From the NCBI RefSeq assembly GCF_001742165.1, contig NZ_CP016442.1, forward strand, positions 3,224,001 to 3,288,000: 64,000 bases of DNA, read 5' to 3'. Every line of letters begins with the position of its first letter. Within the stretch, counting starts at the first letter, position 1. A program made the position numbers and the translations under genes. Under the pieces are notes generated by a model, which was not told where the DNA came from, searched no databases, and worked only from the letters and a program-made list of their open reading frames with translations. Below, piece after piece: positions 1 to 7,864 of the stretch. The DNA is from Burkholderia stabilis (GTDB lineage: Bacteria; Pseudomonadota; Gammaproteobacteria; Burkholderiales; Burkholderiaceae).

Positions 1-169
1 GGCTGCAAAGGTCCGTTCCAGGTTGAAGCAGACTGGCATGCCGGTCGAACGGGCGGTGCGGCGATTCGTTGCATGGCCGTTCGACGGACTCCCGGATCGG
101 TGGCGATCGACTACCATCACGTGTAGCGTCCCCGTCCGGGCGGCGTACCACGTCGTGCAAGGAGAGTTC

Positions 170-604
170 ATGCTTAAGCTGCGTTTGCTCCAGGTCGCGT
201 TACTCGCGGGGGTGCTGGCCGCCGGCAGCGCCGCGGCCGAAACCGTGCGCCTGTCCGCCAGTCTGCAGCCGTCGAGCGAAGTGCCGCCGACGGCGACCAA
301 GGGTTCGGGCGCCGTCGACGCGACCTACGACACGGCCACGCACACGCTGCAGTGGACGGCGACTTACGAACACCTCACCGGGCCGGCCACCGCCGCGCAT
401 TTCCACGGGCCCGCGCCGGTCGGCCAGAACGCGGGCGTGCAGGTGCCGATTCCGAAGGACGAGCTGGCAAGCCCGATCAAGGGCTCGAAGGAGCTCACCG
501 ACGCGCAGGTCACCGACCTGATGGGCGGCAAGTGGTACTTCAACGTGCATACGAAGGAGCACCCGTCGGGCGAGATCCGCGGCCAGCTGATGCCGGCGAA
601 CTGA
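170..604 (+). CDS. Secreted CHRD domain-containing protein
   Basis: Predicted exported protein of 144 residues. Residues 1-24 form a signal peptide: a basic MLKLR start, a Leu/Ala-rich core and an AAA-E cleavage region. The mature part is a CHRD domain, recognisable from AHFHGPA near residue 76 and from NVHT and HPSGEIRGQL near residues 125-140. The fold is known from chordin and from many bacterial secreted proteins whose biochemical role is not established. The ATG at 170 was chosen over an in-frame upstream start at 23 because GGAGAG lies just before it and the signal peptide begins there. No operon partner is visible. Confidence 0.85.
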   Translation: MLKLRLLQVALLAGVLAAGSAAAETVRLSASLQPSSEVPPTATKGSGAVDATYDTATHTLQWTATYEHLTGPATAAHFHGPAPVGQNAGVQVPIPKDELASPIKGSKELTDAQVTDLMGGKWYFNVHTKEHPSGEIRGQLMPAN

Positions 605-693
605 CCGCCGGCGTTTGATATAGAGGCACCTTTCGAGCGTCGCGGGAACGATCGCACGTACCATCGTCACACTACGATCACGGAGTGCGTCCG

Positions 694-1656
694 ATGAGTT
701 GGCAAAGCAAGTTCGCCTGCTGGCTGCTGCGCTGGCAGTTCCGTCCCGAGACCACGCGCGAGGTGCTCGATCCCGCCCGCGCGCGGCGCTTCACCGACCT
801 GCGGATGTTCGTGCCGCGCCGCGCGCCGTCGGGCTACCGGCTGCGCGAATGCTACGGCAGCGGCGACGCGCCGCTGCGCGGCGAATGGCTCGGACGCACC
901 GATGCCGGCGCCGGTCGCGGGCCGGGCCGTACGCTGCTGTACTTCCACGGCGGCGGCTATTACTTCTGTTCGACGAAGACGCATCGGCCGCTCGTGTTCG
1001 GGCTGACGAAGCGCGCGGGCGTGCGTTCGTTCTCGCTCGACTACCGGCTTGCGCCGGAAAACCGCTTCCCGGCCGCGCTGGACGACGCGCTGGCCGCGTA
1101 CCGGCAATTGCTGGCGCTCGGCACGCCGCCCGAGTCGATCGTGCTCGGCGGCGATTCGGCGGGCGGCGGCCTTGCGCTGGCGACGCTCGTTGCGCTGCGC
1201 GATCGCGGTGAGCCGTTGCCGGCCGGCGCGATCCTGTTCTCGCCGTGGACCGATCTGGCCGCCACCGGCGCGACGCTGCGCACGAACGACGGCCCCGATC
1301 CGATGTTCGCCGGCGCGGCGCTGCCGAAGGCCGCGAAGCTGTATCTCGGCGACGAGCCGGCGACGAACCCGTACGCATCGCCGCTCTATGCGGATTTCGC
1401 GGGGCTGCCGCCGTTGTATATCCAGGTCGGCAGCACCGAGGTGCTGCTCGACGATTCGCGCCGCGTGGCGGAGAAGGCGAAGGCGGTCGGCGTGGCGGTG
1501 GAGATCGAGGTGTGGCCGGACATGCCGCACGTGTGGCAACTGTACGCGCCGATGGTGCCGGAAGCGCGCGACGCGCTCGACCGTGCGGCCGCGTTCCTGC
1601 GCCGCGTCGCGGTCGAGCGGGCGGTTCAGCGCGTGGGCGAGGCGTCGATCGCCTGA
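694..1656 (+). CDS. Alpha/beta hydrolase, HSL (GDXG) esterase family
   Basis: Cytoplasmic carboxylesterase/lipase-like hydrolase of 320 residues. It carries the HGGG oxyanion motif near residue 86, the GDSAGG nucleophile elbow near residue 153, a late acidic residue region (EVLLDD) and the catalytic histidine in DMPHVWQ, which together define the hormone-sensitive-lipase/GDXG family. The substrate cannot be read from sequence. A GTG at 685 is in frame, but GGAG at 682-685 is ideally placed for the ATG at 694, so I use that. The 3' end overlaps the convergent EcsC-family gene by 31 bp. Confidence 0.88.
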   Translation: MSWQSKFACWLLRWQFRPETTREVLDPARARRFTDLRMFVPRRAPSGYRLRECYGSGDAPLRGEWLGRTDAGAGRGPGRTLLYFHGGGYYFCSTKTHRPLVFGLTKRAGVRSFSLDYRLAPENRFPAALDDALAAYRQLLALGTPPESIVLGGDSAGGGLALATLVALRDRGEPLPAGAILFSPWTDLAATGATLRTNDGPDPMFAGAALPKAAKLYLGDEPATNPYASPLYADFAGLPPLYIQVGSTEVLLDDSRRVAEKAKAVGVAVEIEVWPDMPHVWQLYAPMVPEARDALDRAAAFLRRVAVERAVQRVGEASIA

Positions 1657-2468
1657 TAGGCGGCTTTCACGGCCGCCGAGCCGTACTTGCGCTCGAGCCG
1701 GCGCACGGTGAAGTGGCCGTGCGCCATCTGCTGGAAGTGGTCGATGAACAGCGTGTTGACGGTCGCGCCCAGCACCGCGCCGATCGCCGGAATCGACTTC
1801 GCGGCCATCTGCTCGGTCACCTGCACCGAGAAGCGTGATGCCACCGTCTGCACGAGCTTGAACACGGCCGCCGAGCTGTGCGCGGCGATGCCCTTCGTCG
1901 TGATGTCGGACGACGCCTTCGAGATCGCCTGCGCAAGCGCGCCGCGCAGCACGAAATAGCCGAGATCGGCGTCCTCTTCCTGCTTGTCCGGGTTGCCGCC
2001 CATGCCGAGCACGGCCAGGCATTGCAACTGCGTATCCACCGACGTCAGGTTCTCGCCCTCGCTGCGCGCGATGTCGCATACCGAGCGGAAGATCAGCGTG
2101 GTCGTCACCGGCAGCTCGACCGGCAGCGCGAGAAAGCCGAACGCGCCGCCCGCCGCACCGGTGGTCGCGACCGCGAGCTTGTGCAGCAGGTTGCTGGGTT
2201 TCTCGGGCTCGGCGTCCGGCGACTGCGGCTTGCCGAGCGTGCGCAGCGCGATGTTCAGGCACTTGCGCAGCGCGAGCTGCGTCGCGTCGTTGATCTTGCC
2301 GGTCGCGAAATCCGGCAGCCGCGCGATCATCTTCTCGACCGGCGCGCCGAGCACGCCCGTCAGCTTCATCGTCAGCGACGGGCTTTCCAGCACCTGCTTC
2401 GCGCGCCGCAGCGCGTCCCGATCCTCGGGTGACAGCGTCGTCGCGGGGGTGATTGAAATCGGTTCCAT
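1626..2468 (-). CDS. EcsC family protein
   Basis: A 280-residue EcsC-family protein. Seen: an Ala/Gly-rich amphipathic centre (TGAAGGAFGFLALPVELP), followed by an IFRSVCDIARSEGE stretch, and a C-terminal region predicted to be helical. EcsC proteins are associated with membranes or with ABC exporters in Bacillus, but the activity is undefined. The ATG at 2468 is preceded by AAGGAG on the minus strand, so the 11 extra residues of the longer open frame to 2501 were excluded. It is divergent from the MFS gene and overlaps the convergent hydrolase gene at its 3' end. Confidence 0.8.
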   Translation of the reverse strand: MEPISITPATTLSPEDRDALRRAKQVLESPSLTMKLTGVLGAPVEKMIARLPDFATGKINDATQLALRKCLNIALRTLGKPQSPDAEPEKPSNLLHKLAVATTGAAGGAFGFLALPVELPVTTTLIFRSVCDIARSEGENLTSVDTQLQCLAVLGMGGNPDKQEEDADLGYFVLRGALAQAISKASSDITTKGIAAHSSAAVFKLVQTVASRFSVQVTEQMAAKSIPAIGAVLGATVNTLFIDHFQQMAHGHFTVRRLERKYGSAAVKAAYQAIDASPTR

Positions 2469-2543
2469 CTTTCTCCTTGGCGGCCGGGGTGGTCCGACCA
2501 TCGCCAGCCTAGATTACTCCGGCATGCTAGAATTTTGAGATTG

Positions 2544-2557
2544 TTTGACTCGTCAAA
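2544..2557. promoter_or_regulatory. Candidate operator upstream of the MFS-MarR pair
   Basis: Perfect inverted repeat TTTGAC-TC-GTCAAA, 18 nt before the ATG of the MFS exporter and in the gap shared with the divergent EcsC gene. MarR-family repressors usually bind short A/T-rich palindromes next to the exporter gene they control, and a MarR gene is the second gene of this pair. The repeat is seen; its use as an operator is inferred. Confidence 0.45.
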
Positions 2558-2575
2558 AGTTGCATCAACAAAAAA

Positions 2576-4171
2576 ATGGCCGTCCATACTGCCGCCCACC
2601 ATTCGAGCGGGCAAGTTCTGCCGTTCCGCGAATCGCTGCTGGCGATGATCGGGATTTCGTTCGTCACGATGCTCGTCGCGCTCGACCAGACCGTCGTCGG
2701 CACCGCGCTGCCGACCATCGTCGCCGAGCTCAGGGGCTTCGACCTGTACGCGTGGGTCGCGACCTCGTACCTGCTCAGTTCCGTGATTACGGTGCCGATC
2801 TTCGGCCGGCTCGGCGACTATTACGGCCGCAAGCCGTTCGTGATCGCGTCGATCGTCGTGTTCACCGGCGCATCCGTGCTGTGCGGGATGGCGAACGACA
2901 TGCTGTATCTGGTGCTCGCACGCGGGCTGCAGGGGATCGGCGGCGGGATGCTGGTCGGCACCGCGTTCGCGTGCATTCCCGACCTGTTCCCCGATTCCGT
3001 CGTGCGGCTGCGCTGGCAGGTGCTGATGAGTTCCGCGTTCGGCATCGCGAACGCGGTCGGCCCGTCGCTCGGCGGCGTGCTGACCCAGTCGTTCGGCTGG
3101 CGCTCGGTGTTCTACGTGAATCTGCCGGTCGGCCTGCTGTCGCTGCTGTTCGTGTGGCGCTACCTGCCGCACCTGCGCCACGTCGAGCACGATCGCAAGA
3201 TGCGGCTCGACTGGCCGGGCGCGCTGCTGATCGCGCTGTCGCTCGGCGCGCTGCAGCTGTTCGTCGAATGGCTGCCGAAGTACGGCGTCGCGAGCTGGGC
3301 GTCGCTGCTGCTCGTCGTCGCCGTTGCGGCCGGCATCGGCCTGTGGCGCTGGGAGAAGCGCTGCGCGCAACCGATTCTGCCGTTCGACATGTTCGGCAAC
3401 CGTGCGCTGTCGGCGCTGTTCGTGCTCGCGATCCTCGCCGGCTTCTCGATGTTCTCGCTGCTGTTCTACGCGCCGCTGCTGTTCCAGGGCGGTTTCGGGA
3501 TGTCGCCGAAGGAGGCGGGGCTCGTGATTACGCCGCTCGTCGTGTTCATCACGATCGGCAGCATCATGAACGGCCGCGTGATCACGCGCATCCGCAATCC
3601 GAATGCGATGCTGCACGTCGGCTTCGTGCTGTTCGCGATCACGTGCGCGGGCGTCGTCGTGTCGACGCACACGACACCGACCTGGATGCTGATGGCGCTG
3701 ATGGTCGCGGGCGGCATCGGGCTCGGTTTCGTGCTGCCGAACCTCACCGTGTTCGCGCAGCAAACGGCCGGCCGTGAGCATCTCGGCATCGCGACGGCGC
3801 TGTTGCAGTCGCTGCGGATGGTCGGCGGGATGGTCGGCACCGCGCTGACGGGCACGCTCGTCAACCAGATGTATTCGAGCGGCGTGCGCAATGCGCTCAC
3901 GGCCGATCACGCGATGCAGTGGCATGCGCGGCTCGCCGATCCGCAGATCCTGATCGATCGCGCGGCGCAGGGCGGTCTCGTCGCGGAACTGACGCGTGCC
4001 GGGCATAATGGCGCGCTGCTGCTGGAAGCGGCCCGCGAATCGCTCGTCAGCGCGATTCACCTGGGTGTCGCGATGGCGGCCGTCATCGCCGTGGTGTCGG
4101 TGTGGCAGTGCCGCCGCGTGCCGCCGATCGCGTTGCGGCACAAGATCGAGCCGCACGTCGCGGCCGATTGA
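2576..4171 (+). CDS. MFS drug exporter, DHA2 (14-TMS) family
   Basis: Inner-membrane proton-driven efflux transporter of 531 residues. Signs of the DHA2/EmrB-type family are the helix-1 sequence LDQTVVGTALPTI, the motif-A loop GRLGDYYGRKP, a motif-C-like stretch in helix 5 (GPSLGGVLTQSFGWRSVFYVNLP), and about 14 hydrophobic segments. Substrates are probably hydrophobic drugs or toxic organics, but specificity cannot be deduced. It is followed after 27 bp by a MarR regulator, presumably in one transcript, and preceded by a TTTGAC/GTCAAA palindrome. No strong ribosome binding site is visible; the ATG follows an A-rich stretch. Confidence 0.9.
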   Translation: MAVHTAAHHSSGQVLPFRESLLAMIGISFVTMLVALDQTVVGTALPTIVAELRGFDLYAWVATSYLLSSVITVPIFGRLGDYYGRKPFVIASIVVFTGASVLCGMANDMLYLVLARGLQGIGGGMLVGTAFACIPDLFPDSVVRLRWQVLMSSAFGIANAVGPSLGGVLTQSFGWRSVFYVNLPVGLLSLLFVWRYLPHLRHVEHDRKMRLDWPGALLIALSLGALQLFVEWLPKYGVASWASLLLVVAVAAGIGLWRWEKRCAQPILPFDMFGNRALSALFVLAILAGFSMFSLLFYAPLLFQGGFGMSPKEAGLVITPLVVFITIGSIMNGRVITRIRNPNAMLHVGFVLFAITCAGVVVSTHTTPTWMLMALMVAGGIGLGFVLPNLTVFAQQTAGREHLGIATALLQSLRMVGGMVGTALTGTLVNQMYSSGVRNALTADHAMQWHARLADPQILIDRAAQGGLVAELTRAGHNGALLLEAARESLVSAIHLGVAMAAVIAVVSVWQCRRVPPIALRHKIEPHVAAD

Positions 4172-4198
4172 ACGATTGAACGGAAACGAATTCAGCGC

Positions 4199-4690
4199 AT
4201 GGAAGAACAGGACCGCGTCGCGATCTTGCAGCAATTCGGACGCACGTATCGCGCGTTCATGAGCGCGTTCGAAGCGCACGTCGGGCAACCGATGCCGCGC
4301 TGGCGCATCATGATCGCGCTGCACGCGATGGATGGGCATTCGTCGCAGAAGCGGCTCGTCGAGGTGCTGCGCATCGATCCGGGCGCATTGACACGCCAGT
4401 TGAAATCGCTCGATGCGCTCGGCTGGATCGAGCGCGAATCCGACGCGCGCGACAACCGCGTGACCAACGTGACGCTCACCGACGAAGGCCGCGCAGCGTT
4501 CGATGCGTGCCTGCCGCGCCGCAAGGCGTTTCTCGAGCGGACGATGGCGCAGTTGCCCGACGACGTGCTGAACGCGCTGTCGGGTGCGCTGTCGATGCTG
4601 GAATCGCGGATCGCGGACGTCGGGGTGGCGCCGGTAGCGAGCGAAAGCACTGCGCGAAAACACGCGCGAGGCGTGCGCGCCGCAGACTGA
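4199..4690 (+). CDS. MarR family transcriptional regulator
   Basis: DNA-binding protein of 163 residues with the MarR winged-helix domain. The recognition-helix region is QKRLVEVLRIDPGALTRQLK, followed by LGWIERESDARDNR and the wing VTLTDEGRAAF. It lies 27 bp downstream of the DHA2 exporter, the usual arrangement for a repressor that is released by compounds the exporter removes. The palindrome at 2544-2557 is the most likely target. Ligand and mode of action are inferred from the family. Confidence 0.87.
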   Translation: MEEQDRVAILQQFGRTYRAFMSAFEAHVGQPMPRWRIMIALHAMDGHSSQKRLVEVLRIDPGALTRQLKSLDALGWIERESDARDNRVTNVTLTDEGRAAFDACLPRRKAFLERTMAQLPDDVLNALSGALSMLESRIADVGVAPVASESTARKHARGVRAAD

Positions 4691-4734
4691 TCGCGACCGG
4701 CAGGCGAGCTCGGCAAGCGGGTTCGAGCGACTGC

Positions 4735-4760
4735 CGCCGGCCGTTTCCGGCCGGCGTTTC
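4735..4760. terminator. Intrinsic terminator between marR and the DJ-1 gene
   Basis: Eight-base-pair GC stem CGCCGGCC/GGCCGGCG with a six-base loop, followed on the plus strand by TTTC. It lies between convergent genes and would end the MFS-marR transcript; the T-tract is short. Confidence 0.5.
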
Positions 4761-4784
4761 ATCTCATCTCAATTCACTTCAGGT

Positions 4785-5366
4785 TCACAGCTCGATGCGC
4801 GTGCCGAGCAGCACGAGGAACTGCGCGAGCCATGCCGGATGCGCGGGCCACGCGGGCGCGGTGACGAACGGCGCGTCGGTCACGGCCGCGTCGACCGGGA
4901 TGTCCGCGTATTCGCCGCCCGCGAGCTTCACCTCGGGCGCGCAGGCCGGATAGGCCGAGATGCGCTTGCCGCGGATCACGTCGGCGGCCGCGAGCAGTTG
5001 CGCCGCGTGGCAGATCGCCGCGATCGGTTTGCCGGCTTCGGCGAATGCGCGCACGAGCGCGATCACCTTCGGATCGAGTCGCAGATATTCGGGCGCACGG
5101 CCGCCCGCGATCGCGAGCGCGTCGTAGCGCGACGCATCGACGTCTTCGAACGCCGCATTCAGCGTGAACTGGTGGCCGGGCTTCTCGGTGTAGGTCTGGT
5201 CGCCCTCGAAATCATGGATCGCGGTCTTGATCTTGTCGCCCGCGCGCTTGCCCGGGCAGACTGCGTCGACGTGGTGGCCGACGGCCTGCAGCGCCTGGAA
5301 CGGCACCATCGTTTCGTAGTCTTCGGCGAAATCGCCGGTCAGGAACAGGATCTTTTTCGCGGCCAT
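4785..5366 (-). CDS. DJ-1/PfpI family protein
   Basis: Protein of 193 residues in the DJ-1/PfpI superfamily (class I glutamine amidotransferase-like fold). The nucleophile elbow AICHAAQLL places the conserved cysteine at 119 with histidine 120, and an acidic residue lies in the N-terminal GDFAEDYE segment. Family members include proteases, chaperones, glutathione-independent glyoxalases and amidases, so the exact reaction is open. It is downstream of and co-oriented with the D-amino-acid dehydratase-like gene, separated by about 157 bp; co-transcription is possible but not shown. Confidence 0.85.
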   Translation of the reverse strand: MAAKKILFLTGDFAEDYETMVPFQALQAVGHHVDAVCPGKRAGDKIKTAIHDFEGDQTYTEKPGHQFTLNAAFEDVDASRYDALAIAGGRAPEYLRLDPKVIALVRAFAEAGKPIAAICHAAQLLAAADVIRGKRISAYPACAPEVKLAGGEYADIPVDAAVTDAPFVTAPAWPAHPAWLAQFLVLLGTRIEL

Positions 5367-5523
5367 GGCTTTCTCCGTGGAGGCGGGGTTGAGGGCCCGT
5401 TTGCGCCGTGTGCGGCAGGCGGGCGCAACGGCCCCGAGGACGAAAGCGCAGTGTACTCCGGCAGATTGAAGCGCGCGTGACGGCCGCCCCGCGCGAGCGG
5501 CGGGGCGGGTCGCGCGGCGTGCG

Positions 5524-6804
5524 TCAGAAGAAGGTTTCGACCACTTCCGTCACGCTGAACTGCGGGTCGAGCACGAGCAACTGGCGCCACTTGTCGAACG
5601 TCAGGCACGGGTGCGAGATGTCGAACGCGACCATGTCGCCGACTTTCACGTCCGCGCCCGGCGGGATCTGCAGGTACGCGTGCTGGTCCATCATCCCGGT
5701 GACGGCCCAGCCTTCGGTGGCGGCGACGTCGCGCGGCGCGGTGTCGCGGCCCGGGCGGAAGTGGCGCGCCGGTTCGGGCAGGCCCGCGTCGAACGCCGCG
5801 TCGCGCTTGCCGAGCGCGATGATCGCGCGATTCTGCTCCGGCACCGACTGCACGTACGCCCACAGCTGCAGCGCGGGCAGCAGCCCTTCGCCCATCGTGC
5901 GCGCGATCGGGTTGCGTGCGAACACGTCGGTCTGCGCCTTCTTGTAGACGCCGACGTCGTGCGTCAGGTAGCAGCCCGGACGCAGCACGACCTCCGCGAA
6001 ACCCGCGTCGGACGCCTTCGCGAACTCTTCCGCGACCACGTCGTACCACGCCGAACCGGCGCCGGACAGGATCGCCGGCGTGCGCGCGAAGCGGCCTGCT
6101 TCGGCCAGCTCGCGCGTGAGCGCGACTGCGTCCTGCAGGAACGTGCGGATCTCGCCTTCCTCCTTCAGCACGCCTTCGTAGAGTTCGATGCCGGCCAGCT
6201 TCAGCGTGTCCGGATAACGTGCGATCGCGGCGAGCACGGCTTCGCGCTGCGCGGCGTCGCGCACACCTGCGCGGCCGCCCGGCACGCCGAGTTCGAGCAG
6301 CACATTCAGCGGCTTCTTCAGGTTGCCGAAGAAGCGGCCGAGCTGGTCGACGCTCTCGGCGGAATCGACGAGACAGAAGAATTCGAAATCGGGATCGGAC
6401 AGCAGCCCGGCGATGATCGTCATGTTCTGACGGCCGACGAGCTGGTTCGCGAGCAGCACGCGCCGCACGCCGCCGTGATACGCGGCCTGCGTCTGGTGCG
6501 CGGTCGCGAGCGTGATGCCCCACGCGCCCGCGTCGAGCTGGCGGCGGAACAGCTGCGGCGCCATCGTCGTCTTGCCGTGCGGCGCGAACTTGACGCCGTA
6601 CTTCTGAACGAAAGCCTGCATCCAGTTCAGGTTGTGTTCGATACGGTCCTCGTAAAGCACGGCGGCCGGCAGGCTGACGTCTTCCGCGAGCAGGTTCCAC
6701 TCGAGGCGGCCCGCGTCGCCGAGCGGTACGCTGGCGCTCGGCAGGTTGCCGAGGCCCTTGCCAAAAGGATCGATCGTCGCTTCCTGATAGTTTGTAACTT
6801 TCAT
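5524..6804 (-). CDS. D-amino-acid deaminase (DSD1 / D-threonine aldolase-like PLP enzyme)
   Basis: PLP enzyme of the alanine-racemase-fold D-serine dehydratase/D-threonine aldolase family, 426 residues. The Schiff-base lysine is K78 in [11 protein letters not shown]. The C-terminal HPC pair in [12 protein letters not shown] matches the His-x-Cys metal site of eukaryotic-type D-serine dehydratase. It should remove ammonia from a D-hydroxy-amino acid to give a 2-oxo acid, or cleave it by aldol reaction. The ATG at 6804 lies behind GGAGCGGGATGAC; starts upstream to 6849 are possible. It is divergent from rpiR and probably controlled through the palindromes at 6852-6901. Confidence 0.82.
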   Translation of the reverse strand: MKVTNYQEATIDPFGKGLGNLPSASVPLGDAGRLEWNLLAEDVSLPAAVLYEDRIEHNLNWMQAFVQKYGVKFAPHGKTTMAPQLFRRQLDAGAWGITLATAHQTQAAYHGGVRRVLLANQLVGRQNMTIIAGLLSDPDFEFFCLVDSAESVDQLGRFFGNLKKPLNVLLELGVPGGRAGVRDAAQREAVLAAIARYPDTLKLAGIELYEGVLKEEGEIRTFLQDAVALTRELAEAGRFARTPAILSGAGSAWYDVVAEEFAKASDAGFAEVVLRPGCYLTHDVGVYKKAQTDVFARNPIARTMGEGLLPALQLWAYVQSVPEQNRAIIALGKRDAAFDAGLPEPARHFRPGRDTAPRDVAATEGWAVTGMMDQHAYLQIPPGADVKVGDMVAFDISHPCLTFDKWRQLLVLDPQFSVTEVVETFF

Positions 6805-6851
6805 GTCATCCCGCTCCATCATCACTATGCATTGCACTGAAGTTGACATGC

Positions 6852-6874
6852 CGATGGTACAGAAAGTAGCATCG
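6852..6874. promoter_or_regulatory. Candidate RpiR operator 1 (imperfect palindrome)
   Basis: Arms CGATGGTAC and GTAGCATCG around AGAAA, matching at eight of nine positions. It lies in the 119-bp gap between the divergent deaminase and rpiR genes, 28 bp centre to centre from the second palindrome. Binding by the adjacent RpiR protein is inferred. Confidence 0.5.
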
Positions 6875-6880
6875 GCGCGG

Positions 6881-6901
6881 TGATGTTATTTAGTAACATC
6901 A
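6881..6901. promoter_or_regulatory. Candidate RpiR operator 2 (perfect palindrome)
   Basis: Perfect 8-bp arms TGATGTTA and TAACATCA around TTTAG, ending 22 bp before the rpiR start. It is notably AT-rich against its surroundings and shares a GATGnTA half-site with the neighbouring palindrome, which is what a repeated regulator site would look like. Confidence 0.6.
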
Positions 6902-6923
6902 AGCTTCACAACCCTTTCCGCTG

Positions 6924-7862
6924 ATGAATACGCACGCCACCCCGTCCGCTCCGCTCGCGGCCGAGCCTCATCCGGCTCAGGCCGCCCCGCCGGTCCTCGA
7001 CATCGTCGCGCGGATCGCCGAATGCGCGCCCGAGTTGCGCGAAGCCGAGCGCAAGGTCGCCGCGTTCATCCTCGCCGATCTGGCCCGCGCCGCGCATGCG
7101 AGCATCGGCGCGCTCGCGCGCGACGCGGAAGTCAGCGTGGCGACCGTCACGCGCTTCGCGAAGGCCGTCGGCTGCCGCGACGTGCGCGAGCTGAAGGTGC
7201 TCGTCGCGCAGGCGGCGGCCGTCGGCCAGCGTTTTCTCGTGCCGTCCGACGATGCGCCGGCCGACGACGCGAGCCCCGCGTCGGTCGTCTACGACGAGAT
7301 CCGCCTGGCGCTCGCGCACAACCACCAGTTGCTGCGCAACACATCGTTCGATGCTGCGGCCGACTTGTTGGCCGGCGCGAAGATGATCTACGTGTACGGG
7401 CAGGGCGGCGGCTCGACCGCGCTCGCCGACGAGCTGCGCTTCCGGCTCGTGCGCTTCGGCCGGCCGGTCGCGAGCTACCAGGACAGCCTGCTGCAGCGGA
7501 TGGTGTCGGCGACGCTGTCGCGCGACGCCGTCGTCGTCGCGCTGTCGGTGAGCGGGCGCGTGCCCGAGCTGCTCGAAAGCTGCCGCCTCGCGAAGCGCTA
7601 CGGCGCGAAGCTGATCGCGATCACGGCGCCGGCTTCGCCGCTCGCGAAGCTCGCCGACCACCTGATCCCGGTCGTCGCGTTCGAAACCGATTTCATTTAC
7701 AAGCCGTCGACATCGCGCTACGCGATGATGATGGCGATCGACGTGCTCGTCACCGGAGTCGCGCTGCGGCTCGGCGATGCGGGCCGAGAATCGCTGCGCC
7801 GCATCAAGCATGCGCTCGATGCGCATCGCGGCGGCGGAGACCGTCAACCGGTAGGAGACTGA
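6924..7862 (+). CDS. MurR/RpiR family transcriptional regulator
   Basis: Regulator of 312 residues. The N-terminal RpiR helix-turn-helix covers about residues 20-100 (the ASIGALARDAEVSVATVTRF region). A C-terminal SIS domain covers about 135-270 and includes YGQGGGSTALADEL and VALSVSGRVPELLE. SIS domains in this family bind phosphosugars or other small anionic ligands. Here the context of D-amino-acid genes on both sides suggests an amino-acid-derived effector. It is followed after only 2 bp by the deacylase gene, so it is co-transcribed with it and probably autoregulated through the upstream palindromes. Confidence 0.88.
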   Translation: MNTHATPSAPLAAEPHPAQAAPPVLDIVARIAECAPELREAERKVAAFILADLARAAHASIGALARDAEVSVATVTRFAKAVGCRDVRELKVLVAQAAAVGQRFLVPSDDAPADDASPASVVYDEIRLALAHNHQLLRNTSFDAAADLLAGAKMIYVYGQGGGSTALADELRFRLVRFGRPVASYQDSLLQRMVSATLSRDAVVVALSVSGRVPELLESCRLAKRYGAKLIAITAPASPLAKLADHLIPVVAFETDFIYKPSTSRYAMMMAIDVLVTGVALRLGDAGRESLRRIKHALDAHRGGGDRQPVGD

Positions 7863-7864
7863 CC

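Noticed and set aside
1..169. An upstream in-frame extension of the CHRD gene (start at 23)
   Set aside because: It would place 49 residues ahead of a clear signal peptide, and the ribosome binding site is at 161-166.
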